Source of the DNA: Planctomycetia bacterium
Lineage (GTDB): Bacteria > Planctomycetota > Planctomycetia > Pirellulales > UBA1268
Direction of reading: 5' to 3'
DNA: 64,000 nt
NCBI GenBank assembly: GCA_014192425.1
Contig: BJHK01000017.1
Span: 1 to 64,000, forward strand
Shown: positions 29,836 to 38,297 of the stretch, piece after piece
Layout of the letters: every line of letters starts with the position of its first letter
Position numbering within the stretch: the first letter of the stretch is position 1
Translations under genes and position numbers: made by a program
The notes under the pieces: model-generated
Database searches by the model: none
Told to the model about the DNA's origin: nothing
What the model saw: the letters and a program-made list of their open reading frames with translations, nothing else

Positions 29836-31902
29836 TCAGCGCCGCTTGCGGCCTGCGCCGGGCCGTGGCCGCTTGACCAGGCGCCGTCCAGGACCGGCCC
29901 CGCGCCGCCCCCCCGGCACCACGAGCCGGAAGTCGAGCTCCCGCCTGTCGAGATCGACGCGGGCGACGGCCACCCGCACCCTGTCGCCGAGCCGGAAGGT
30001 CGAACCGGGCCGGCGGCCGGAGAGCGTGTGCGCGGTACGATCGTGGCGATAGAAGTCGTCTGGCAGGGCCTCCAGCGGCACGAGCCCTTCGGCCGGGATG
30101 CCGAGCCCCTGGACGAACAGGCCGAAGGCCTCCACGCCCGTGACCACGGCGTCCATCTCCGTGCCGATCCTGCCGGAAAGGAAGTGAAGCAGCTTGAGCT
30201 TCACGAGCTCCCGCTCCGCCGCCTCCGCCCGGCGCTCGAGGTCGGAGCAGTCGGCGCCGAGCTGCACGAGACCGTCCTGCGGCGGCCTGCGGCCGGCGGC
30301 GACAGCCGCGAGCGCGCGATGCACGGCGAGGTCGGGGTAGCGCCGGATCGGCGAGGTGAAGTGGCAGTAGCAGTCGCTCGCCAGGGCGTAGTGGCCGTCC
30401 TCCTGCGGCCCATACACGGCCCGCGACAGGCTGCGCAGCACGGCGTAGTGCACGGCGTGCTCCTCCGGCAGGCCGCGGGCCGCGTCGAGGAGCCGCTGCA
30501 GCTCGAACCGGCTCTCCAGCGACTCGACGTCGAAGCCGAGTTCGCGAACGAACTCCGTGAGCTGGCGGAGCTTGCGCGGGTCGGGCTGTGGGTGGATGCG
30601 GCGCAGGAAGCCGGCCCCCGCCGCGGCGAGCCGGGCGGCGACCGCCTCGTTGGCGGCGAGCATGAACTCCTCGATGATCCGGTGGCTCTCGGTGTTCTCG
30701 ACCACGTGTGCCCCCGCCACGCGGCCGTCGCGGTCGAGGTCGATCTTCACCTCCGGCATGTGGAGCTCGAGCGACCCGCGGGCGACGCGGCGCGACCGGA
30801 GCAGGCGGGCCAGATCGCGCATCCGGCCGAGCAGGGCCCGCACCGCGGGCGTCATCACCACGGCGGTCGTGGCCGGATCGGCGAGGAACACGTCCACCTC
30901 CTCGTAGGTGAAGCGGCGGGCGCTGCGGATGGCGGCCGGCTCGACCTCGGCGTGGACGGGCACGCCCTCGGGCGTGAACTCGATCCAGCAGGTCCGCACG
31001 TAGCGGACCTTGTCCGGCTGCAGGCTGGCGAGGTTGTTGGAGACGATCTCGGGGATCATCGGAATCACCCGGTCGGGCAGGTAGACGCTCGTGCCGCGCT
31101 GCCGCGCCTCCTGGTCGAGCGGCGAACCCTCGCGAACGAAGTGTGAGACGTCGGCGATGTGGACGCCGAGCAGCCAGTGGCCGCGGTCGATCCGCTCCAG
31201 CGAGATGGCGTCGTCGAAGTCGCGGGCATCGACCGGGTCGATGGTCACGACCGTCTGCCCGGTCAGGTCGCGTCGATCCGCCGCCACCGTCTCGTCGAAC
31301 CGCTCCGCCTGCCGCCGGGCATCGTCGAGCGCGGCCTCGGGAAACGCCCCGGGCAGGCCGAACTCGTGGATCACCGTCTGCGTGTCGACGCCGACGTCGC
31401 CGGCCCGGCCGAGGACCTCGACGATCACCCCCTCGCCGTCGCGCAGGTGGCCGGGAAAGCGGACGAGTTCGACCACCACCTTGTCGTCGGCCCGCACGCC
31501 TCGGGCGCCGGGATCGCCCACGGCCACCGGCCGGGCGAAGCCTGTGCCGTCGATCTGCACCCAGCCGCTTCCGGCGGCCTCGAAGTAGGAGCCGACGAAC
31601 CGGGTGGTGCGGCGCTTCACGATCTCAACGATCTCGCCGGCGGGCCCCGGCCGCCGGATATCGCGGGACTTCGTGAGCCGGACGCGGACGGTGTCACCCG
31701 TGGCCGCGTCTGCCGTCGCCGGCGCGGGCACGCGGATGTCCTGGGTGGCGTCGACCGCCCCGGCGGGCCGCACGAACCCGTGGCCGGCGGCGGCCCGCTT
31801 GAAGACGCCGACGACGTCGTCGGCGCGGGCTGCCGCCCGCGGGCGGGGGGTGGCGGGCGGCCGGCGGCCGCCGGCCGGCGCGGAATGTTTCTTCTTCGGC
31901 AT
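29836..31902 (-). CDS. rnr: Ribonuclease R / RNase II family exoribonuclease
   Basis: RNase R degrades structured RNA 3' to 5'. The 688-residue protein starts at ATG 31902 (GAGG five bases upstream) with a basic tail, then OB/cold-shock-like RNA-binding segments (VVGVFKRAAAGHGFV). The RNB catalytic domain has the metal-binding aspartates in DPVDARDFDDAISL and the motif YCHFTSPIRRYPDLAVHR. A C-terminal S1 domain (VTGVEAFGLFVQGLGIPAEGLV) precedes an Arg/Lys-rich end. It is slightly shorter than E. coli RNase R. The neighbouring YhaM-like exonuclease on the same strand suggests an RNA-turnover pair. Confidence 0.94.
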   Translation of the reverse strand: MPKKKHSAPAGGRRPPATPRPRAAARADDVVGVFKRAAAGHGFVRPAGAVDATQDIRVPAPATADAATGDTVRVRLTKSRDIRRPGPAGEIVEIVKRRTTRFVGSYFEAAGSGWVQIDGTGFARPVAVGDPGARGVRADDKVVVELVRFPGHLRDGEGVIVEVLGRAGDVGVDTQTVIHEFGLPGAFPEAALDDARRQAERFDETVAADRRDLTGQTVVTIDPVDARDFDDAISLERIDRGHWLLGVHIADVSHFVREGSPLDQEARQRGTSVYLPDRVIPMIPEIVSNNLASLQPDKVRYVRTCWIEFTPEGVPVHAEVEPAAIRSARRFTYEEVDVFLADPATTAVVMTPAVRALLGRMRDLARLLRSRRVARGSLELHMPEVKIDLDRDGRVAGAHVVENTESHRIIEEFMLAANEAVAARLAAAGAGFLRRIHPQPDPRKLRQLTEFVRELGFDVESLESRFELQRLLDAARGLPEEHAVHYAVLRSLSRAVYGPQEDGHYALASDCYCHFTSPIRRYPDLAVHRALAAVAAGRRPPQDGLVQLGADCSDLERRAEAAERELVKLKLLHFLSGRIGTEMDAVVTGVEAFGLFVQGLGIPAEGLVPLEALPDDFYRHDRTAHTLSGRRPGSTFRLGDRVRVAVARVDLDRRELDFRLVVPGGRRGAGPGRRLVKRPRPGAGRKRR

Positions 31903-31952
31903 CGAACCTCGCGCTTTCCGCCCCATTCGCAGGACGCCTTCGTGCCCGCGGC

Positions 31953-32918
31953 TCAGCCCCGGCCGCGGAAGAACTTCCGTCCCTGGCTCTGCTGGTATTG
32001 CGTCCAGCCCCCGTCCACGCTGGCCTCGGTCTGCATCAGGTGAATCGTGCTGGCGAGCTTGGCATCGAGGTGGTCGAGGTGGTGCAGGGCGAGAGCCTCG
32101 AGCGTCATCGGCACCTTCGGGGCGCCGAACTCGAGCTGGCCGTGGTGGCTGGCGATCATGTGCTTGACGCGGACAGCCGTCTCGGCGGGAAAGGCCGTGC
32201 CCGTCCGCTCCTCGATGGCCGCGATCTTCTCCGCCACGATCTCCAGGCCGAGGAGGACGTGGCCGAGGAGCTGGCCGGCGTCGGTGTAGGAGAAGCCGCG
32301 CTCGCTCTCCAGTTCGACCGTCTTGCCGATGTCGTGGACGAGCACACCGACGAGCAGCAGGTCGCGGTCGAGGGCCGGATAGAGCGGGGCGACGCGGTCG
32401 GCGAGCCGCAGCAGGCTGACGACGTGGAGGAGGAGCCCGCCGGCGTGGGCATGGTGGTGCTTGACTCCCGCCGGCGACCGCCGGAAGGCCTGCATCAGCG
32501 GCTCGTCGCCGAGCAGCTCGGCCACCAGGGCCGCCAGCGCGGGCGCTTGGACGGTGCCGAGGATCGACCGCAAGTCGACGTCGAGGCGGGCCAGTTCGGC
32601 CGCCGACACGACAGCGAACTCGGTCTCGTCGATCGTCCGCGGGTCGACCCTTTCGATGCAGGTGACGATGAGCTGCAGCGCCCCGGAATAGAGCTGCGTG
32701 TTCCCCTCGACGCGGACGTAGTCGCCGTCCTCGAAGGCGTTGAAGTCGTCGTCGGAGGCGTTCCAGAGCCGGCCGGTGATCGAGCCGCTCTTGTCGGCCA
32801 GCTCGACCTGCAGATAGAGATGGCCGTTGCGGTTCGGCCGCAGCTGCTTGTGGGTGGCGAGGAACACCTGGTCGACGGCCGCCTGCGCGGGGAGTTCGGA
32901 GATCAGGCGCCTCGGCAT
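31953..32918 (-). CDS. YhaM-like 3'-5' exoribonuclease (OB-fold plus HD domain)
   Basis: The 321-residue protein pairs an N-terminal OB-type nucleic-acid-binding domain (NGHLYLQVELADKSGSITGRLWNAS) with a C-terminal HD domain. The metal residues appear in HHHAHAGGLLLHVVSLL, LVHDIGKTVE and MIASHHGQLEFG. This is the architecture of Bacillus YhaM/CBF1-type exoribonuclease. ATG 32918 is the only sensible start, although the frame stays open far upstream through proS. It ends 50 bp before rnr, so the two are probably co-transcribed. Confidence 0.88.
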   Translation of the reverse strand: MPRRLISELPAQAAVDQVFLATHKQLRPNRNGHLYLQVELADKSGSITGRLWNASDDDFNAFEDGDYVRVEGNTQLYSGALQLIVTCIERVDPRTIDETEFAVVSAAELARLDVDLRSILGTVQAPALAALVAELLGDEPLMQAFRRSPAGVKHHHAHAGGLLLHVVSLLRLADRVAPLYPALDRDLLLVGVLVHDIGKTVELESERGFSYTDAGQLLGHVLLGLEIVAEKIAAIEERTGTAFPAETAVRVKHMIASHHGQLEFGAPKVPMTLEALALHHLDHLDAKLASTIHLMQTEASVDGGWTQYQQSQGRKFFRGRG

Positions 32919-32963
32919 GGCGGACAGGATACGCCCTCCTCCACCCTCCCCACAACCGACGGC

Positions 32964-32969
32964 TACAAT
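32964..32969 (+). promoter_or_regulatory. Candidate -10 box for proS
   Basis: TACAAT within GGCTACAATC lies 37 bases before the proS start. The same ten bases appear upstream of trpB. A -35 match at the right spacing is not evident. Confidence 0.35.
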
Positions 32970-33005
32970 CCGGGCCACGTTCCCCCCGCCCCGATGGAGA
33001 CCGTC

Positions 33006-34511
33006 ATGCCCGAGACCGCCATCCAGCCGACCCGCGCCCAGGACTACCCGGAGTGGTACCAGCAGGTCGTCCGCGCCGCCGAGCTCGCCGAGCAGTCTCC
33101 GGTCCGAGGCTGCATGGTGATCAAGCCGCACGGCTACGCCATCTGGGAGCGGATGCAGGGGATCCTCGACGGGATGTTCAAGGCCACCGGCCACCAGAAC
33201 GCCTACTTTCCCCTGTTCATTCCCCTCTCCTACCTGGAGCAGGAGGCGAAGCACGTCGAGGGCTTCGCCAAGGAGTGCGCCGTCGTCACCCACCATCGCC
33301 TGGAACTTGGCCCCGACGGCCGGCTGATCCCCACGGGCAAGCTGGAGGAGCCGCTCGTCGTCCGTCCGACGAGCGAGACGATCATCGGCGCCACCTACGC
33401 GAAGTGGGTGCAGTCGTGGCGCGACCTGCCGATCCTCGTCAACCAGTGGGCCAACGTCGTCCGCTGGGAGATGCGGCCCCGGGTCTTCCTGCGGACGACG
33501 GAGTTCCTCTGGCAGGAGGGGCACACCGCGCACGCCACCAGTGCGGAGGCGGTCGAGGAGACGCTGCGCATGCTCGACGTCTACGCGACGTTCGCCGAGC
33601 GCGACCTCGCCATGCCGGTGATCAAGGGTCCGAAGCCGGCTGGCGAGCGGTTTCCGGGGGCCGTCGACACGTTCTCGATCGAGGCGATGATGCAGGACGG
33701 CAAGGCGCTGCAGGCCGGCACGTCGCACTTCCTCGGCCAGAACTTCGCCCGCGCCCAGGGGATCAAGTTCGCCGACAAGAGCGGGGTCGAGGAGTTCTGC
33801 TGGACGACGTCGTGGGGCGTTTCGACGCGGCTCATCGGCGCCGTGATCATGACCCACTCCGACGACGACGGCCTCGTGCTGCCGCCCCGGATCGCGCCGC
33901 AGCATGTCGTCCTCCTGCCAATCCACCGCAGCGACGAGGAGCGCGCGGCCGTCCTCGCGGCCTGTGAAAAACTCCAGGCGGAACTGGCCGCCGTCCGTTT
34001 CGCCGGCGAGCCGGTGCGGGCGAAGATCGACGCCCGCGACCTGCGCGGCGGCGACAAGGTCTGGCAGCACGTCAAGCAGGGGGTGCCGCTGCGGGTCGAG
34101 ATCGGGCCGCGCGACCTGGCGGCCGGCACGGCGAGCCTGACCCGCCGCGACCGGGGACCGAAGGAGCGGACGGCCGTGCCGCTGGCCGAGTTCGCCGCCC
34201 GGGCGCCGGCGATCCTCGAGGAGATCCAGCACGGACTCTTCGCCCGGGCGCAGGCGTTTCGCGACGAGCGGTCGGTCACACTGGGGACGAGCGGCGCGGT
34301 GCTCGAGTATTTCGGGGCGGGGGAGGGGGGCACGGCAAAAACCGGGTTCGCCCGGGTCCACGTCGCGGACGATGCCGCGGTGACGGCCGCGCTCGACCCG
34401 CTCAAGGTGACGGTCCGGTGCGTTCCCATGGAGGGTCCCGATGAATCCGGCACCTGCGTGTTCACGGGGCGGCCCGTGGCGCGACCGAGCATCCTCGCCC
34501 GGGCCTACTGA
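33006..34511 (+). CDS. proS: Prolyl-tRNA synthetase, type 3 (ProS3)
   Basis: This enzyme charges tRNA-Pro. The 501-residue protein has class II motifs (RPTSETIIGATYAKWV, WEMRPRVFLRTTEFLWQEGHTAH, SWGVSTRLIGAVIMTHSDDDG). It lacks the editing insertion of E. coli-type ProS and ends in the C-terminal domain typical of the archaeal/eukaryote-like form, with terminal ILARAY. ATG 33006 has GGAG six bases upstream; an ATG four codons earlier is possible. The type 3 form in a bacterium is common in some phyla and fits a planctomycete. Confidence 0.95.
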   Translation: MPETAIQPTRAQDYPEWYQQVVRAAELAEQSPVRGCMVIKPHGYAIWERMQGILDGMFKATGHQNAYFPLFIPLSYLEQEAKHVEGFAKECAVVTHHRLELGPDGRLIPTGKLEEPLVVRPTSETIIGATYAKWVQSWRDLPILVNQWANVVRWEMRPRVFLRTTEFLWQEGHTAHATSAEAVEETLRMLDVYATFAERDLAMPVIKGPKPAGERFPGAVDTFSIEAMMQDGKALQAGTSHFLGQNFARAQGIKFADKSGVEEFCWTTSWGVSTRLIGAVIMTHSDDDGLVLPPRIAPQHVVLLPIHRSDEERAAVLAACEKLQAELAAVRFAGEPVRAKIDARDLRGGDKVWQHVKQGVPLRVEIGPRDLAAGTASLTRRDRGPKERTAVPLAEFAARAPAILEEIQHGLFARAQAFRDERSVTLGTSGAVLEYFGAGEGGTAKTGFARVHVADDAAVTAALDPLKVTVRCVPMEGPDESGTCVFTGRPVARPSILARAY

Positions 34512-34734
34512 TCAATCGGCTCCGGAGTGGGCAAACTGCGGGGCGTGGGCGACAGCCGCGGCGGACGGCTGGACGGAAGTGACCGCTCGCCCGGGTGCAG
34601 GAAACCGCTGAAAACCCCCGGCCGGCCCGGGGAGCGAAACGCCCCGCCGTCCGGCGGTGTAGAACGTGGGTCGAGTGTCGGTCACGGTCCACCGGACCGC
34701 CGACGGCCGGCCCATCCCCCTCGCGGAGTTGCCC

Positions 34735-35820
34735 GTGTCACCTTCACATTTCCACCGCACTGCTCGCGGCTTCTGCGCCGCCCTGGCGATCGGGTTCTGC
34801 ATCCCGGGCTTCGCGCCGGCCGCACCGCTTGACCTCGCCCTCGTGCCGGGAGACGCCCGCTGGCTGATGCACGTCGACATGGAGGCCGCCCGCGGCTCCG
34901 TAGTCCTGCAGAAGTCGTGGGACAAGGCGAAGACCATGCATCCGCACCTCGAGCAGATGTCCGCGATGGCCGCCGGCATGATCGGCACCGACCCGCGGAA
35001 GGACCTGCGCGACGTCACGTTCTTCGGCACCGACCTCGACAAGACGCAGGGGGTGATGGTGCTCCGCGGCCGGATGAACCGGGCGCTGCTCGAGAAGATG
35101 GTCGAGAAGGCGGCCGATCACAAGACGATGGAGCACCGCGGGCATGTCATGCATGCCTGGACGCAGAAACGCCACATGGGATGCAGCCCGGCCGGCCCCG
35201 CGGCCGGAGCATTCTTCAAGGACGATTGTCTCGTTCTCGCCCGATCCGAGGCGGCGGTGAAGGGGGCTCTCGACACGCTCGACGGCATCACGGCGGCCGC
35301 CGGCGAAAAATCCCCGCTCGCGGGCCGGGTGCGGCCCGGCTCGATTATGGTGGCCCGCGCAGCGGCCATCGATCCCAAGACCCGCTGCCCGGTGCTCAAA
35401 TCGGCCGACGGCTTCCGGGTCGCCATCGGCGAACTCGATGGAAAATCCTTCTATCGTGCCAAGCTCGACATGAAGTCGGCCGCGGCGGCGGGGGACGCCC
35501 GAGGCGTGGTGGCCGGGATGGAGTCTTTGGTGCGGCTCCGCTGGGGAGACGACGCCGCCGTCATGCGGCTGGTTTCGGGAGTGGAGACGGCGGTCGAGGG
35601 GGACACCTGCATGATCTCGTGGGACGCGCCGGCGACCGAGGTCTGGGATGTCGTGGACAAGGCGGCCACCGAGTGGATGAAGAAGCGGGCCGAACGGATG
35701 AAGTGGCACAAACGGCAAGGCCATCGCGCCGACAAGGAAGGCGAGGGAAAGTGCCCGCTGGAGCGCATGGCGCCCGACGCCGGCAAGGGTTCCGCTCCCC
35801 TCCGCGACGACGAATTTTGA
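34735..35820 (+). CDS. Secreted hypothetical protein (361 aa)
   Basis: GTG 34735 is preceded by GGAG six bases upstream. It gives a signal peptide (HRTARGFCAALAIGFCIPGFAPA) and a mature part of about 330 residues. Earlier in-frame codons give no signal peptide. The mature region has alternating hydrophobic strands and helices (DLALVPGDARWLMHVDMEAARGS, DVTFFGTDLDKTQGVMVLRGR). This resembles planctomycete exported proteins that sit beside ECF sigma genes, but no named family was recognised. It lies 30 bp upstream of an ECF sigma gene and may share its operon. Confidence 0.75.
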   Translation: MSPSHFHRTARGFCAALAIGFCIPGFAPAAPLDLALVPGDARWLMHVDMEAARGSVVLQKSWDKAKTMHPHLEQMSAMAAGMIGTDPRKDLRDVTFFGTDLDKTQGVMVLRGRMNRALLEKMVEKAADHKTMEHRGHVMHAWTQKRHMGCSPAGPAAGAFFKDDCLVLARSEAAVKGALDTLDGITAAAGEKSPLAGRVRPGSIMVARAAAIDPKTRCPVLKSADGFRVAIGELDGKSFYRAKLDMKSAAAAGDARGVVAGMESLVRLRWGDDAAVMRLVSGVETAVEGDTCMISWDAPATEVWDVVDKAATEWMKKRAERMKWHKRQGHRADKEGEGKCPLERMAPDAGKGSAPLRDDEF

Positions 35821-35850
35821 TCGCCAGCGCCGGCCCCACATGGTGACGAC

Positions 35851-36525
35851 ATGGCCCGGGACGACGACTGCCTGCCGGAGGAGGCCGCGAACGACGCTGC
35901 CTTGGCGGTTCTGGCCGCTCGGGGCTGCACCGGCAGTTTCGCGGTCCTGACCGCCCGGCACCACGTGGCGATCGTCCACTACGCGCGGCGCGTGCTCGCC
36001 CGGCGCGGTGGTCCGCGAGCCGGGTGCGATGCGGAGGACGTCGCCCAGGAGACGTTCCTCAGGGCGTGGCGCGAGCTGGGACGCTACGACCCGCGGTACA
36101 CGTTTTCGACATGGCTGTTCACGATCGGCAGGCGGGCGTGCATCAACCATCTGCGCGGCGAGCGCCGGCATGCCGACCGGCTCAGCCGCGCGGCCCGGGA
36201 TCGGGAGACGGATCACGCTGCATCGGTCAGCGGCGACGAGACGGCCGGGGGGGCGGCGAATTCGCTCTGGGAACTCGCGGCCCGCACCCTGTCGGAGCGG
36301 CAGTTCACGGCGCTCTGGCTGCGATACGTGGAGGAGATGCCGGCGGCCGGGATCGCCCGCGTGCTGGCGAGCACGACCGTCGGCGCCCGGCTCACCCTGA
36401 TGCGGGCGCGGCGTCGACTGGAGACCGAAATGCGGTCCGCCGCGGTCGGCTCTGCCGACCGAACGGCCGCCGTGACGCCCGTTCCCATCCCCTTGCTGCG
36501 TCCCCTGCCACCACCGGCTTCCTGA
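35851..36525 (+). CDS. ECF-family RNA polymerase sigma factor
   Basis: The 224-residue sigma-70 family protein has a clear region 2 (CDAEDVAQETFLRAWRELGRYDPRYTF and WLFTIGRRACINHLR). Region 4 (LSERQFTALWLRYVEEMPAAGIARVL) has an atypical second helix, GARLTLMRARRRLE. A Pro-rich tail of about 25 residues follows. Nine bases separate it from a small membrane protein that is a likely anti-sigma partner. The target regulon is unknown. Confidence 0.88.
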   Translation: MARDDDCLPEEAANDAALAVLAARGCTGSFAVLTARHHVAIVHYARRVLARRGGPRAGCDAEDVAQETFLRAWRELGRYDPRYTFSTWLFTIGRRACINHLRGERRHADRLSRAARDRETDHAASVSGDETAGGAANSLWELAARTLSERQFTALWLRYVEEMPAAGIARVLASTTVGARLTLMRARRRLETEMRSAAVGSADRTAAVTPVPIPLLRPLPPPAS

Positions 36526-36534
36526 GAGGCTCCC

Positions 36535-36972
36535 ATGCACGACCACCTGGCGCAACGACTCCATCGCGAGGCCCATGCATCGCGGCCCGCTCCATCTCCG
36601 GCACTGCTGCATCACGTCCGCGACGCGATCGCGGCGGAACCGGCCGGGCAGGCGGACGCGCCGCGTCCGCGGCTGCCGTGGAGCGGTTGGCCGCTGCTCC
36701 CAGCGTGCGCCGTCGCCGTCCTCGCGATCGTCACGATCGTCGTCACCCGATCACCTTCCGCGCCGACTGCCGGCCGGGACACGGCGCCCGACGCGGGCGT
36801 GGCCTCCGTGCCGGCCGCGGTCGCCCCGCCGCTCGAGGAACTCGTCGCCGATCTGCGGACGGAGTTGCAAGACATGGCGGCCGCCCTGATCGGTTTCCCC
36901 GAGTGGAACGAGGCCATCGATCTCGACGCCTCGCTCGCATTCATGACGGAGCCGTCGGCCGAACGGCCCTGA
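36535..36972 (+). CDS. Probable membrane-anchored anti-sigma factor
   Basis: The 145-residue protein has about 50 cytoplasmic residues with a His-containing helical segment (LHREAHASRPAPSPALLHHVRDAIAAEP). One membrane helix follows (WPLLPACAVAVLAIVTIVV), then about 70 periplasmic residues. This layout, directly after an ECF sigma gene, is typical of anti-sigma factors. A zinc HxxxCxxC motif is absent, so it is not a classical ZAS type. The assignment is based mainly on context. Confidence 0.68.
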   Translation: MHDHLAQRLHREAHASRPAPSPALLHHVRDAIAAEPAGQADAPRPRLPWSGWPLLPACAVAVLAIVTIVVTRSPSAPTAGRDTAPDAGVASVPAAVAPPLEELVADLRTELQDMAAALIGFPEWNEAIDLDASLAFMTEPSAERP

Positions 36973-37047
36973 CCGGCCGGGCCATGCCCGCTTCATGGCC
37001 GCGGGGGCGGTCGTGAAGCGACCGGCGGGCAATCCCGGCCCATGGGG

Positions 37048-37053
37048 TAGAAT
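37048..37053 (+). promoter_or_regulatory. Candidate -10 box upstream of the DUF1573 gene
   Basis: TAGAAT lies 64 bases before the ATG at 37117, in the 144-bp gap after the anti-sigma gene. No strong -35 is visible 16-18 bases upstream. Confidence 0.28.
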
Positions 37054-37116
37054 GACGCCATTGGGACCGGGCGCTGCCGCGCCCCCGGCAGCCGTCACCG
37101 TCCGAGCGTCGTTGCG

Positions 37117-38295
37117 ATGCCCGTTCGTCCGCCAAACCCGTGGGGAGTCGCCTCGTTCGCCCTCGTGATCGGGGCGGGTGTCGGCGCGGCGACCGCCGTC
37201 ATGCAGGCGCCCGCGTGGCGCGTGGGCGATTTCCTGCCGGACGTGGTGGGCGACGACGCCCCGCGGGCGGAAACCTCCGCAACCGTGCACCGCTTCGGCA
37301 GCATCGCGATCGGCGGCACGGGCAGCCACGAGTTCACGATCCGGAACACCGGCCGGCGCCCCCTGCGGCTGACGAAGGGGGCCACCAGTTGCACGTGCAC
37401 GCTCAGCGACTTCAGCGGCGGCGGTGATCAGGGGCACGGGGCGGAGCACATCGTCGCCCCCGGGGAATCCGCCCGGGTGACGGTGCAGTGGAAGGGACGT
37501 GGCAGCGGCGGCCCGTTTCGGCAGCAGGCCGTGATCTTCAGCGACGATCCGCGCCGCCCCGAGATCACGCTCGTGGTCGAGGGCATGCTCGTGCCGCGCT
37601 GGAGCGTCGTGCCGGCCGGCCTCGCGCTCCCCGCGCTGACGACGGCCCGCCGGGACGAGTCGCTGGTGAAAATCCTCACGTACGGCAGCGCCGCCCCGTC
37701 GCTCGCGTCGCTGACCGTCGACGGCCCGGATGCGGACCGGTTGTTCTCCCTGACCGCGACGCCCCTGGCTGCGGCCGACGTGGCCGCGGAGGCCGGGGCG
37801 ACCGGCGGGCTTCTGGTCCGGGTCGGCCTCGGGCCCGGCCTCCCCCTCGGGCCGCTGCGCCGCACGATCACGGCCGTCGTCCGGCTCCCGGAGGAGGTGC
37901 TCATCGACATCCCCGTCGAGGGCGTGGTGTCGGGTGATCTTGCATTCGGCGGGCCGAACTGGGATTCCTCCCGGCAGACGCTGGTGCTCGGCACGGTTTC
38001 CGGTCGGAGCGGCCTGCGCACGCAGCTCTTCCTGACGGCCCGCGGGCCGGCGCGGGAGCGGGTGCGGCCGGTCGTCCGCTCCGTCGTGCCGCCGTCGCTC
38101 CGGGTCGAGGTGGGTGGCGGCGCGGCGATCGGCTCGGCACCCGTCGTGCGCATCCCGATCACGATCGAAGTGCCGGCCGGAACGCCGGTCGCGGACCATC
38201 TGGCCGACGACCGGCTCGGCAGCATCGTGCTCGACACCGGACATCCCGACACCCCGACGCTGACCATCCCCGTGAGCCTGGCCATCCAGCCCTGA
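37117..38295 (+). CDS. DUF1573-family exported protein
   Basis: The 392-residue protein has one N-terminal hydrophobic segment (WGVASFALVIGAGVGAATAV). An Ig-like DUF1573 domain follows, with the signature HRFGSIAIGGTGSHEFTIRNTGRRPLRLTKGATSCTCT, and then further beta-sandwich repeats. DUF1573 proteins are abundant in Planctomycetes and Bacteroidetes and are exported, but their function is not established. Its stop is two bases before the start of the multihaem gene, so the two are coupled. Confidence 0.85.
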   Translation: MPVRPPNPWGVASFALVIGAGVGAATAVMQAPAWRVGDFLPDVVGDDAPRAETSATVHRFGSIAIGGTGSHEFTIRNTGRRPLRLTKGATSCTCTLSDFSGGGDQGHGAEHIVAPGESARVTVQWKGRGSGGPFRQQAVIFSDDPRRPEITLVVEGMLVPRWSVVPAGLALPALTTARRDESLVKILTYGSAAPSLASLTVDGPDADRLFSLTATPLAAADVAAEAGATGGLLVRVGLGPGLPLGPLRRTITAVVRLPEEVLIDIPVEGVVSGDLAFGGPNWDSSRQTLVLGTVSGRSGLRTQLFLTARGPARERVRPVVRSVVPPSLRVEVGGGAAIGSAPVVRIPITIEVPAGTPVADHLADDRLGSIVLDTGHPDTPTLTIPVSLAIQP

Positions 38296-38297
38296 CC